Part shown: positions 33,798-45,059 of the stretch, piece after piece | How the letters are laid out: each line of letters starts with the position of its first letter | Position numbering within the stretch: position 1 is the first letter of the stretch | NCBI RefSeq assembly: GCF_030272615.1 | Contig: NC_081409.1 | Span: 653,762,468-653,822,467 of the forward strand | Direction of reading: 5' to 3' | Source: Cryptomeria japonica | Taxonomy: Eukaryota; Streptophyta; Pinopsida; Cupressales; Cupressaceae | DNA length: 60,000 nucleotides | The notes under the pieces: model-generated | The model's input: the letters and a program-made list of their open reading frames with translations, nothing else | Database searches by the model: none | What the model was told of the DNA's origin: nothing | Translations under genes and position numbers: made by a program

Positions 33798-35019
33798 GAA
33801 CTAGGTATTGACCAAGATTTGTGAGACTAGATGAAAATGGAAAGAGTATGAAAGACCAAGAGTTGGATGGAATGTGAATGAATCTAAAGTGTACTTGCAA
33901 TGTCCAAAGTGTAAGACCAAGTATGTATGTAGTAGAGTAGGTGTGACTTCCAAAGAGATGATAGTTTCTCTTGATGAGGTAAGTTGATGTTGACTCTAAG
34001 TAAGACCAAATGAGACCCAAAGGTGATAGACCTTGATGAGGGACCACTTAGCAAAATGTTGTTGTATTTAATGTGTTGACAAAGTATGATGAGGACAAGC
34101 AAGTGACCTTTTGACTCAAGTTTAGAAAAATGTGAATGTAATGCAAGGTGTAAAGAAATGATGGACTTTGTGAGACCCAAAGATAGGTTGAATGCTAGAT
34201 GAAAATCTAGATAAATAACTTAGGAAGCTCAAGAATTTTGAAACTGATTGCTCTTGTTTGTTGGACTGTAAATTTTCCAATTTGTGAAGTTGTTTGTTGT
34301 GACCAAATCTGAATTTTTGACTATTTTTTCGTGACAAGAGGACACAATGTTGATGAGGACTCAATGTTTGCAAGTGTTTAGACTCAAAATGACTCAAATA
34401 AAGTCTGTTGTTTGATGTAAAAAATGTTTTGCATACACTTGAAGACACAAAAGACATAATGTTTTGATGTTTGGTCTTGAATGTTTGATTGTTTAAAATA
34501 AGACAAGCACAATTCTTATGGTTGGCTAGGACAATAGTTGTTGATTCCCACATGAGACTACACTATTCAAAGTGGATACTTAGATGCTTGACCCCACTGG
34601 CTCCACCCTCAGCACTCACTTCTCGAGGCAGCCAAGTTTCAGTCCCCATGAAAACTCCCTGTGGTGAACTTTGTATCTCTACTAAGAATTGTATGTGTGT
34701 GGGCCGCTCCAGAGGTCCGACCTCCTACCCCAACAACTAGAAGGATTTTGGCTTCTAAAACAAAAAGGTTCTAGCAAGGGCATCTACTCGTGTGGCCATA
34801 CATGTGACACTTTCAGCTCTGTAAATACAAAAGGCTCCTAGCTGATAGGGGTTACACCCTACAACTGATCAAATAAATTTGATCAAATGGGTTTATGGGG
34901 AGACATAGTGTCAGTATGAACTAATCAGCACACGTTATCCATAGTTTTCACCATGAATACAGTTGTTTATAGTGGTTTGAAAGAGGTGGGTTTTCCTCAC
35001 TACCACTTGGGTCATTCTC
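33798..35019 (-). other. T2 leader, gag-proximal part
   Basis: Non-coding, with no strong structure seen. It stops at CopN-1, whose target duplication TTCTC occupies 35015-35019. Confidence 0.5.
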
Positions 35020-35387
35020 TATAGGAGTTGAGAAAATACAACACCACAGGAGCCCAAATAATCTTTGCAAGCTGAAAAACCTGTTACAAGGAGAAGCAAT
35101 GAAGCAAATCACAGAAGGAAAGAATACACAGGAAAAGTATGCTCCAAAAGATGAGAGCTCAATAATCTCCAAAATCTATTGTCAATAATAATCCTTCTTC
35201 ATACAATGAAAAGAAAGAACTCAACCTTTAATAGGTCAAGAAACCCTAAAAGGGAAAACCTAGGTTTGCACATAATAATTAATTATATGCACCTAAAGTT
35301 AGCTTAAGTGTAAAAGAGATAAAGGGAACTTAAATAATTAAACAAATAATGTTTAATTAATCAAGTAAATACCTGAATACTCTAACA
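35020..35387 (-). repeat. CopN-1 3' LTR
   Basis: Direct repeat of 37501-37881, 13 bp shorter because it lacks one AATTAATTAAAAT copy near 37765. Confidence 0.93.
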
Positions 35388-36540
35388 CCCCCCCTTAAGC
35401 TAGACTTAGGGAGAAGCTAAAACCTAGAATAGCTACTGAAAGCAATAAAGATTGGTCCCGACAACAAGGCCTGATCAGGTACCCAAATACAATGAAATCT
35501 TTATGAATAGGAGAAATAGAGAAAACCACATGGGAACAAAACTCTACTCCAAAAAGAGATGGAAAAGAATACCACTGAAGCATGAAGAACCTACAAACTC
35601 TGTCTCTAAGAAATTGCTGATCTGAAGAACCTCCACTAAAATAGAACATGACTAGGTAGAGAAGATTGTAATCTGCATGAGTGCCCTCAAATGACACTAC
35701 TCAAATTAGATGGAAAACAAAGGCAAACAACTGAGATCGAAGATATAGATGGCATGAGAAACCAAAGCCTAAAGAGCTGATCAATCAAACCACGGAAGTA
35801 GTAGAACCAACAAGATAAAGCTCTCCATAATGCAGAAGTGGGAGAGGGACAGGAACACTAAAAAGGACAACCAAAAAAATTGCATGACAAAGAACCAAGA
35901 ACATCAAAGGTGCTGAGACACATCATCATGAGGCGAATGTCATGGAAGAAACACTCACTAGATAAAGGAAGATGGCAAACAACAAGCAAACATCAACCCC
36001 CTCATGGCACTTGATCAATAGTGCATGTACAACAAGACATAAGATATGCAAGATTCCAAGTAAACAATGCATGATGGCATTTTATCTCAGTGCATTTGTA
36101 TAAATACAAGCTACAATGATAAGAAGACTAGGATAAGAAACGTGAACCAAAATAGAGACATCCTACTTAGAGAAGAGATCCTAGGACCTGAAACAACTAT
36201 GATATCCACCAGAGTGCTGAAAAGAAAAAAATTGAATAAAATATGCATGGAGTAGAATCTAGAAATAAAACTCAGATGGCTGGAAAGTACACAGCACACG
36301 CTTTTTGAAAATATAATTTTTTTGAAAAACAGAGGTCGGATGCTCATTCTATGGCTCCCGGAGTGCAAAAACTAGACCTCACTTTGACTGGACAAAACCA
36401 TAGTCAAATAGAAAAACTAGAAAAAAATACCAACACCATGAGATTGGCCTCAGAACCAGCTTTCCGATGCCTATTCATTTTTGAAAGAATGACTCTGTAT
36501 GCCCAAGATAGAGCCAGAAAACCAAACCCCCCCCTGAAAA
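35388..36540 (-). other. CopN-1 interior, AT-rich part
   Basis: It starts with the polypurine tract, followed by non-coding sequence with no recognised protein. Confidence 0.5.
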
Positions 36541-37080
36541 AGCCAAAAAAGAGGTCTGGTGGCTTGTTTGGGCGGAGGTGGCCAGGGAGCGGTGCTCCGC
36601 TGGCGCTCTGGTGGCAGCCTGGTGGTGGCCCGATGGCAGGGTGGAGCCTCCCACAGGGCTAGGTGGAGTGGAGCCAAGGGACCGGGCGGCAAAGTGGGCC
36701 GGGCGATGGAGGATGCCGGGTCAGGGTGGCGGAAGCCGGCAGCGAGGAGGCCGGGTCGGGCAGCGGCCAGGGAGCTGGGGGCCGCAGGTGGCGGGGGACG
36801 TAGGGAGTGGAGGTTGGGGGATACAAGGAGTAGAGGTTGGGGGCTACAGGTGGCGGAAGGGCGGTTGGGCGATGGCCAGGGAGCTTGGAGCCGCAAGCGG
36901 CGGCGGGGTCGCCGGAGGTCTGCAGTGTGGGGTGGCCAGAGGGGGCCGGGCCAACGGGGGCCGGCAGTGCCGGAAAGTGTAGCTGGTTGGCTGTTGGGAA
37001 ATGCAAGGAGCTAGCAATGTGGGGCCCAAGGCCTGCAGGACTGTGGCAGGGGCAGGGGCCCCATGGTACCTTGCGTACCA
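36541..37080. other. GC-rich island inside CopN-1
   Basis: This block is strongly G+C-rich, unlike the AT-rich surroundings. It repeats phrases such as GGCCAGGGAGC and GGGGGCTACAGGTGGCGG. Open frames exist on both strands, but they are low-complexity Gly/Arg or Pro/Ala products that overlap one another, so I do not call a gene. It could be a captured host fragment or a local expansion. Confidence 0.6.
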
Positions 37081-37480
37081 TGGGAACCCCCCCCCAAAAA
37101 AATTTCAAAACAACAAAAATATTTTTGAAAACCCCTTTTTTTTGTTTTTTTTGAAAGTGATTTTTTTAAAAGCAAATTTTGGCCTAGATGCCATAAAAAG
37201 AAAAAAAAATTTATTTTTTTTCAAAAATTTTTTATCGATCTGCGTGCCAAGGTCGTACGGCTTAGATCTGAGAAAAAATTCACCCAGAGGCTCAAGAACC
37301 AAAATAGGTCAAATTTTATATGACCATAGGGGTTTTTGGGCCTTCTGAGCATGATGGTGAGGTCCGTTTAGGCCCAAAATGCTTAGAAAAAAATGTCAAA
37401 CCCTAGGTACATAAAAAAATTCCTAAAACCCCAGATCTGCTTCCAAAGGAAAATTCTCAAAACAAGAATAGGTAGCTGTA

Positions 37481-37500
37481 GATCTGAAGCTCTGATACCA
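37481..37500 (-). other. CopN-1 primer binding site (tRNA-Met)
   Basis: On the minus strand TGGTATCAGAGCTTCAGATC directly abuts the LTR end. Confidence 0.9.
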
Positions 37501-37881
37501 TATAGGAGTTGAGAAAATACAACACCATAGGAGCCCAAATAATCTCTGCAAGCTAAAAAACCTGTTACAAGGAGAAGCAATAAAGCAAATCACAGAAGGA
37601 AAGAATACACAGGAAAAGTATGCTCCAAAAGATGAGAGCTCAATAATCTCCAAAATGTATTGTCAATAATAATCCTTCTTCATACAATGAAAAGAAATAA
37701 CTCAACCTTTAATAGGTCAAGAAACCCTAAAAGGGAAAACCTAGGTTTGCACATAATAATTAATTAAAATAATTAATTATATGCACCTAAGGTTAGCTTT
37801 AGTGTAAAAGAGATAAAGGGAACTTTAATAATTAAACAAATAATGTTTAATTAATCAAGTAAATACCCGAATACTCTAACA
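37501..37881 (-). repeat. CopN-1 5' LTR
   Basis: It begins TATAGGAGTTG and ends CTCTAACA on the + strand, followed by the TTCTC duplication. Confidence 0.93.
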
Positions 37882-38251
37882 TTCTCTCCTCACTAGTAGT
37901 CCTAATGACCACACAGGGAGAGAGGCCCTCTAAAGATAAAACAAAAAGAGCCTATTGCCTAAGACACAAAGGACACTGGTTCAATTTTAGTGCACCAATT
38001 GAAGTGTTTGCTAATCTATGAAAACAAGGTACATGATGAAATATCAAAAACCCTTTCCAAGGTCTTGCAATAAAGATCTATTAGTAGTTTGGATTGTTTC
38101 AAATGATCACCCCTTGCTGCAAGCACACAAGTTAGGTAAAGTTTAGATCCAAAAGACTTTGTGAAATAGGGGCCTTCAACAATGTGTTTTGTTGACCAAT
38201 TCAAAGATCTAATTCATTGTAAAAAAAGAACACCTTTAAAATTTCAATAGA

Positions 38252-39090
38252 TTTCCAGAAATGTAAGAAAATCCAAAAATTTTGCTAATTTGCTCCAAAA
38301 ATTAATTTTTTATGAAAAATCATAAAAAATTCATATAAAATGCAAAATGGATCCAAAAAATCTGAATTTTTTACTAGAAACTCTTGATGACCTTAAAAAC
38401 CTACAAACAAAAATTATTGCAAAATTTCCAAGCAGTTTGTGAGATATGAGCAAACTAATGCAAAACCCTAATTTTCAAATATCTGAATTTTAAGGAATGA
38501 TTTTGCATCAAATTTAAAATCACAAAGAACAGATACTGTGTATAACTTTGAGATATTTCCAAAAATGTAAGAAAATCCAAAAAATTCACTAATTTTCTCT
38601 CAAAATGATTTTTTTATGAAAAATCATAAACAAATAATATAAAATAAAACATTGATCCAAAAAATCTGAAATATTTACTCAATACCTCTCATAATTTTTC
38701 CAACTTGTACAAAAAATTTGATACCAAAATTTGAAGCCATTTGTGAGATCTGATCAAAATAATGAAAAACCCTAATTTTTAAAGATCTGATTTTTAGGGA
38801 AATATTTTGCATCAAAATTAAAATCACAAAAAATAGATCATGTGTATAAATTAGAGAGATTTCCCAAAATATAAGAAAATATGAAAAATTCTCTAATTTT
38901 CTCTCAAAATTATTTTTTTATAAAAAATCATAAAAAAATCATCGAAAATGCAAATGTGCTCCAAAAATTCTGAAATTTGGACTGAAATCTCTTAATATTG
39001 TCTTCAACCTGCAAATAAAATTTGGTGCAAAAATGCTAAGTTTTTTGTGAGGTCAAATCAAATCTCTCCAAGATCTTGATTTTGTGTCCA
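38252..39090 (-). repeat. 304-bp tandem repeat, about 2.75 copies
   Basis: The phrase ATGTAAGAAAATCC or its variant falls at 38261, 38565 and 38869, exactly 304 bp apart each time. Between these anchors, further phrases (AAAACCCTAATTTT, ATCATAAA, CCAAAAAATCTGAA) recur in the same order. The copies have diverged by substitution but kept their length. Confidence 0.9.
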
Positions 39091-39189
39091 AAACCCTAGC
39101 TGCACAAGATTATTCTCCAAATTGTTTTACAAAACAACAATATAGGGTTAAAAAAACCTACAAAAAACATAGATCTAAGAAAAATCCAT

Positions 39190-39210
39190 GTCCCATCGGG
39201 CATGCCAAAA
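39190..39210 (-). other. T2 primer binding site (candidate)
   Basis: Adjacent to the 5' LTR, the minus strand reads TTTTGGCATGCCCGATGGG. The TGG start fits a tRNA 3' end complement; the tRNA is not identified. Confidence 0.5.
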
Positions 39211-39991
39211 TGTTTATGGTGAAAATGGAAAACAACAATATTGAAAGGCTAAATGAAATCAACCACAAAACCCTAGCCTAACAACAACAAAGATCCACCA
39301 TAACATATGAAGATTACCTAAGACAATCCAAATCAAATGAAATCAAAAAGATTATACCATCACAGGTCCAATAGGGTTTGAATCTCCATTCTTCCTATCT
39401 CCATTGATCTTGCTTGATATATTTGCTCTCAAATTTTATGTGCACAAGAGCTCAACAAAGAACGGAAATATGGTTGCAAGTAGGCTTGATCACATATGAA
39501 AGTTTGAAAGCGTAGTGTAGTCAAGTAATCATTAGGTGTTGATAATGAAGGAAGTATCTCCTTATATAGAAGACACTATAAGAAATGGAGGGATAAGATT
39601 GAGAGGTGTAAAAGATAAATGGTCGGCTAGGATTAGAGGGTAGGTAAAAAAAATAAGAAAATAATAAGAGGGTAGGTAGTGTATGAATTAAGAGATGAAT
39701 GACATGTGTCATAGGTAGAAAAGGTTAATGAATTAATTAAATAAATAAAGATTTATTTAATTAATAGAGGAAGTGGAATTAATTAAATAAATAAGATATT
39801 TATTTAATTTAGGAAAAAGGACAATTTAAATAAATAAATGTATTTATTTAAATGAGAAATAAGGCTAGAAGAGGATAAATTAATTAATTAAATAAATAAT
39901 GATTTATTTAATTAATAGAAGAATTAGGCTTAAAATAATTAAATAAATAAAATATTTATTTAATTAGACTGGACAATTTTAGGTGTCTACA
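39211..39991 (-). repeat. T2 5' LTR (781 bp)
   Basis: Pairs with 25737-26517 at the same length. The AGTAC target duplication follows at 39992-39996. Confidence 0.95.
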
Positions 39992-40635
39992 AGTACAAGG
40001 AAAAATTCAATGTTATCTTAGCTAAGATAGATGAGATGCTACAAAGTCAGAAGAGTAAAGATGATAAGGGAGGACTTGGATATGATAAAGGAGAAAGCTT
40101 TGGATCTGGCCAAAGAAATGTTGAACCTCATCATCAAAAGAACAAGAGATCTCCAATAAGACAACATAATTCTTATAAATTCAATGCTGATTTTTTTTTT
40201 GCAATAAATTTGGTCAAATGACATTTCAATTTAGAAATAGGGAAAATCAAAATAGTTCATCATTCTCTAGACAATGTTTCAATTGCAATAAACATGGTCA
40301 TAAGTCAAATGAATGCAGAATTATGGTATATAGGAGAAATATGAGATGTTATACTTGTGGAAGATTTGGACACATTACTAATCAATGCAGGTCAAGGGGA
40401 ACTCAAGGTAATTCTAGGCCTAATCAGAGAAGCAACATTGTTTGCTATGCTTGCAACAAATCTGGTCACATTGAAAATTTTTGTAGAAGCAAGAATATGA
40501 AAAATAATTCTCTGACAGACAAGAACAAGTCAAGTGATAAGGGAAAAGAGAAGGTTGAAGATATTAGAGAGTAGTACAAGAAGAAATGGGTCAAAAAGGG
40601 TGACTCAAATGTAGTGAATGAATCTGTAGCTGATT
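39992..40635 (+). pseudogene. K1 ORF1, C-terminal part with zinc knuckles
   Basis: It resumes ORF1 after T2 (YKEKFNVILAKIDEML; K2 reads YKEKFRISVAQLDDLL). Three intact CCHC knuckles follow: CFNCNKHGHKSNEC, CYTCGRFGHITNQC and CYACNKSGHIENFC (about 40277-40490). A degenerate one lies just before, in another frame. Multiple knuckles imply nucleic-acid binding, as in Gag nucleocapsid. It ends at a TAA shortly after STAGTSSGN. Confidence 0.85.
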
Positions 40636-41095
40636 CCACTGCTGGAACCTCATCCGGTAATTAAGGCACTTGGCCTTAGGGAGGAAGATTTTCATGTAGA
40701 TTCTAAAAACCCCTTATTTGAGATTTGTAACTGGTTGCATCAGGTATAATATGATTGAGAATGATTATACAGTCGATCCTAAAGGATCTTCAGAAGACTT
40801 CATGCTGATTTGAGACTCTAGAATAATATTCATGAGATACAAAGCATCCAAAAGAGTTAGGGTTGAGAATTTATTATACCTAAAAGTTAGTTATGTGGTG
40901 GCTAAAAAGGATGATTTAACTCTCATTTCTTACATTGCATTCAAAGTGAAAGAGAAGGAGAGCTTGGTAAAGATGAATGTGTAGTGAACCTAGAGCTTTG
41001 AAGAGATTCGGCGAAGATTTCTTGCATCTGGTTGGAGACTAAAAGGTATTTTCAGATTTTGATAACTTTGTCTATTTATAACCTAAAATTTGACA
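40636..41095 (+). other. K1 spacer between ORF1 and ORF2
   Basis: About 440 bp without an open frame; K2 has a spacer of about 365 bp in the same place (55003-55370). No splice or ribosome entry signal can be supported. Confidence 0.5.
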
Positions 41096-41953
41096 ATGTC
41101 GTAATCTAGTGTGACGACTCCATTGGTTGTTGACATAACTGATAGAGCAAGGCCAAAGTTTAAGAAACACCCATATAAATCGATGGAAGATGATCCAAAA
41201 GGGGCAATTTCATCTGTTTTGTATGGTTTTTTACATGTTGAAGATATTAGGGCTTACATCCATTGCAACATTGAAGATCTTAGAAACTTTGAAATGATGA
41301 AACTTTATATAGGGGACATGATAGATGGCATGGGAAACCTAAAACCCGAATTCAAATCTCTCCAGAACAAGGGTTTCATTCAATTCATAAACTTTCCAAT
41401 TTTTAATGAACCTAAATGGGCTAGATACATTCTGAGAAGAGTTCATGGTGAACTCATATGGCTTGACAAGCCACACAAGATCAGAAACATAGCAATCAAA
41501 GCCATAACATGGTTGAATGCAACCGGTAAAGTTTATGGGCTAAGGAATGTAAAGAACCAGACTATGACGAAGGCAACCACTTCCAAACATGATGAGAAAT
41601 CAATGACAATCAATGACATTATTGAATATGATGTTAGGATTGCATCCATGGTGATGGGATACAAGTTCTATCAATCTAGTAGAGACAACTCAATATCCGA
41701 TACAACCATTTACGTTGCCTATCAAATTCTCAAGGAAGACAAGTTATATGATCTATGTGGGGTACTCTAGAGTGAGCTCTTGAACAATTTGAAGAACATA
41801 CAGAAAGACAAAAAAAAAAAATTTAAATTTCATACAATGATTATCTGCTTATACTTCTATTTCATAAATGAGGTCCCCGGTGTAGGCAAAGTTCAATGGG
41901 CATATGACAAGCTAGTGGCAATGCAAATAAAGGAAATTATAGAAGGTTTAGGA
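41096..41953 (+). pseudogene. K1 ORF2, N-terminal part (unrecognised family)
   Basis: It starts at ATG 41096, with a TAA at the third codon where CAA would fit, then is open to 41770. It includes FLHVEDIRAYIHCNIEDL, ARYILRRVHGELIWLDKPH and MVMGYKFYQSS. It aligns with K2 ORF2 (YVEDVKAYIHYILEDL, SYVLSRVHNEFIWVNQPH), so the frame was conserved across copies. No protease, RT, RNase H or integrase motif is seen. The function is unknown. Cop-1 interrupts it at 41954. Confidence 0.8.
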
Positions 41954-43002
41954 TGTTAGGTCTCAGAGACAACTAAGAGGAGGGTGAATCAATTGTCAAA
42001 TAAATTCAAACCAAAAACTACTTAACCAGTCTTAATGCTTAATACCAGTAAATGAAACTTTATGCCTATAGATAGTTTATCAATTAATTGTAGTACCAGT
42101 AAAGATTAATGCATGAAATAGAAAGAAAATAACATCGAAAACACATAACACCAATATTTGTAAGTGGAAACTCTATAAGGGGAAAAGCCATGGTGGGAAA
42201 CCTTACCCACAATTAGATGATACTACTGTAGATAGTATGTGTATACAAATGGGGTCTGCACATGCAAAAAGGCCAGGTGCCTAGAGCTCAATGCTCTTAC
42301 ACAAATAGGAGTCACACTGACTACAATTGGATGGTTAAATCCAATAATGATGTACTGCTCAAAATAGCATCTTCATATGTTGGATTCAGTACCAGTTTAG
42401 TTCTGATATGCCTTCACAAAACCTTCCTTCAACCTTCAAATGATGTCTACGTGTATAGCTCTGCTTATTCTCCCATATACTGAATTACAATCCTTCTCAC
42501 ATTCCTATACCAATCTTACATATATACCATAACCTAAGACCAATTTTAGTAGGTCGGCTCTAAAAGATATTACAATAAAATCAATTACAAATAAAACAAT
42601 AACTGATGCAATATTCGATGCATGATGTCAGCTCAATGCATTTACAATAACAACAAAATCATCTCCATAGTGTGCCATGCTGATCTGGAATAGATAAGCC
42701 TGTTGGTGCTTATCTTGGACCTATTTGCCGGTAACAACAAATATGCAAAGTCCAATATACCAATGAATAAATATTCAAGAAAAAACATCCAAAAGATGTC
42801 TTTAACATAACCAAGTATTTTCCATGTCATTCCAAGTGCCAATGAACAATATATCCAACCGGTGTACCAGATACCGGTGACTGTCTATAAGTCACTTGCT
42901 TGCCGGTGAACATTGCCAATTCTCCAAGTGCCAAAGTTTATAAGTGTTAATAGGTGTTGACATCAATGACAAAACCATATCAACATATTCAAAATACCAA
43001 CA
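41954..43002 (-). repeat. Cop-1 3' LTR (1049 bp)
   Basis: Direct repeat of 47556-48620. The element-strand start TGTTGGTATTTTG follows the polypurine tract. It contains CACCGGTA/CACCGGCAAG words shared with the K3 LTR. Confidence 0.95.
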
Positions 43003-43407
43003 ATCTCCCCCTTTGGCATTGATGGCAACAAAAGATGGAAAAACCATCAAAGTGCCAAAACAGAAATACCAAATACCAAAAACCAACAATCTCCCAAAAA
43101 GAGATCAAAACCAAAAATCAAAATTCAAGTACAGAGAGTAATCAATCTCTCCCAATATAACAATCTCTCCCCCTAGGAGTAACATGCGTTTTTCCATATC
43201 AATCTCTCCCCCTTTGACATCAAATGCCAAAGCAATGCAAAAACCAAGTTCAAATAAAAAATACCAACTTATTCAGTATACGAACTACTCCCCCTGAGAA
43301 GTAGCTATCCTCATCAAAGCTAGAGTAAAATATTTCTCTGTTAGTTCTATCGGTTGATGACAAACATCAACTGTCTAAGTCTCTACCGGTGGGGGTATGA
43401 CCCCAAG
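43003..43407 (-). other. Cop-1 3' untranslated region and polypurine tract
   Basis: AAAGGGGGAGAT (element strand) lies at 43003-43014. A 17-bp sequence beside it (43012-43028) is complementary, with two mismatches, to 42957-42973 inside the LTR. Several AGGGGGAGA-like phrases recur to about 43300. Confidence 0.75.
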
Positions 43408-44136
43408 CTAATCTTTGAGATACTCAAAAGTCTCCTTAGGCAAAGGCTTAGTGAAAATATCTACAATCTGTTCTTTAGTATTTACATAAACTAGTTTTAC
43501 TTCGTTTGCTTCAACATTCTCCTTTAGAAAATTCAGTTTGATAGAAAAATGTTTAGTTTTAGAATGTAGTACTAGATTCTTAGATATATCAATTGTTGCA
43601 ATGTTATCACAATACATAGTTATAGGTTCCTTGCATTTTACCTTTATGTCCTTCAACACTTGCTTAAGGCATAATAGTTGTGTATAGTTAGTTGTTGCTG
43701 CAACATATTCTGATTATGCTATTGATAAAGATGTGCAACTTTGTTTCTTACTCAACCAAGAAATTAATCTGCTTCCAAGAAAAAATGCTCCACCGATGGT
43801 GCTTTTTCTATCATCTACATATCCTACCAAATTTGCATCTGTGTATGCACATAGTTCAAAGTTTTCATCTCTAGGATACCATAAGCCAAGATTTGTAGTG
43901 CCTTGTATGTACCGAAAAATCATTTGTACTGCTGATCCATGATTTTCTCTAGGATTGCTCTGAAATCTTGAAATAATACATATTGCATTCATAATATCAA
44001 GTCTTGTTTGTGTTAAATACAGTAAACCTCCTATCATAAATTTGTACCTGGTCGGATTAATAGGTGTAGATTCATCCCTTAGTGATAATTTGTCATTTGT
44101 AGTCATAGGTGTGCTTACCAGTTTAGAGTTTTTCAT
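43408..44136 (-). pseudogene. pol: Cop-1 RNase H
   Basis: The frame shows LLYLTQTRLDIMNAICIISRF, YTDANLVGYVDDRKSTIGG and, past a TAG, SEYVAATTNYTQLLCLKQVL and ADIFTKPLP-like VDIFTKPLPKE. These are the usual copia RNase H landmarks. One in-frame stop lies near 43711. Confidence 0.92.
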
Positions 44137-44980
44137 GCCAAATTTCTTTAGTAACTCCTTTCAAGTACTTAGATTGACTCAAGAATATACCTTTATCAGT
44201 CTGTGAAATCTGCAATCCTAAAAATAATTTTATCTCTCCAATCATAGACATTTCAAATTCTTGTTGCATTTCAATAGAAAAGTCTTTACATAATCCATCT
44301 TCTCCTCCGAAGATTATATCATCAACAAAAACATCTATAACAAGGATGTCATCATTAGTCACTTTATAGTATAAGTTGTTGTCAGCATTACCTTTAGAAA
44401 AAACAATCTTCAAAAGATATTTATACAATCTAGCATACCAGGCTTTTGGAGCTTACTTCAACCCATACAAAGCTTTCCTTAACCTGCAAACCATATCTTT
44501 GTTATCTATTAAATAAAATCCATTAGGTTGTTCAATGTAAACTTCTTCTTCAAGATCTCCATTCAGAAATGCACATTTAATATCCATTTGATATACTTTG
44601 TAGTTCTTGTGTGCTACAAAAGCCAAGAATAATCTGACTGCCTCAATTCTAGCTACCGATGCAAAGGTTTCATTATAATCAATTCCTTCTTTCTGAGAAT
44701 ATCCCTTACACACTAGTCTTGCTTTATTTTTTATTACCTTACCATCTTCATTAAGTTTGTTTTTGAATATCCATTTTGTTCCAATTACATTTTTGTCTTT
44801 AGGTCAGGGAACTAATGTCCATGTGTTATTTTTTTCAATTTGTTCTAATTCTTCTTCCATAGCTTTAATCCAGTGCTTATCTTCACATGCCTCATTAATT
44901 GATAATGGTTCAATTTTAGAAATAAGACATACCTCTTCATTTTCTAGTCTTCCTCTTATCATAACTCCTTGATATTTGTT
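44137..44980 (-). pseudogene. pol: Cop-1 reverse transcriptase
   Basis: Motifs: [49 protein letters not shown], then TAA where CAA would give the usual KQAPKAW, and the catalytic FVDDIIFGG. A frame change near 44125 separates it from RNase H. The leading part past 44713 is fragmentary. Confidence 0.93.
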
Positions 44981-45059
44981 CCCAATTATCTAATTTTAGA
45001 GTGGTTCAATCTTACATACCGGGGTGTCTTTGTTTGTTGTTGTTCCTCAGTTACAGTGT

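Larger units (their letters stand above)
35020..37881 (-). mobile_element. CopN-1: non-coding copia-type LTR element
   Basis: Two LTRs (368 and 381 bp) and the target duplication TTCTC (35015-35019, 37882-37886) define it. On the minus strand the primer site TGGTATCAGAGC follows the right LTR directly, and a polypurine tract (CTTAAGGGGGGG) precedes the left LTR. The 2.1-kb interior has no gag or pol motif, so it must be mobilised in trans. Confidence 0.92.
37882..39210 (-). other. T2 leader, LTR-proximal part with 304-bp tandem array
   Basis: Non-coding. A 304-bp unit repeats from about 38252 to 39090. Next to the LTR, the minus strand reads TTTTGGCATGCCCGATGGGA, the likely primer site. Confidence 0.7.
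25737..39991 (-). mobile_element. T2: Tat-type element on minus strand, RT/integrase lost, antisense PMD kept
   Basis: It is flanked by AGTAC on both sides and has 781-bp LTRs at both ends. Reading right to left: 5' LTR, leader (with CopN-1 inserted), gag, protease, a 250-bp remnant, the integrase C-terminus, an antisense PMD gene, a polypurine tract and the 3' LTR. RT, both RNase H domains and the integrase core are gone. Confidence 0.92.

Noticed and set aside
36559-37108. Long overlapping open frames on both strands (up to about 150 codons)
   Set aside because: GC-rich low-complexity sequence lowers stop frequency in all frames; products are Gly/Arg or Pro/Ala-rich, overlapping and without known motifs, inside a non-coding element.
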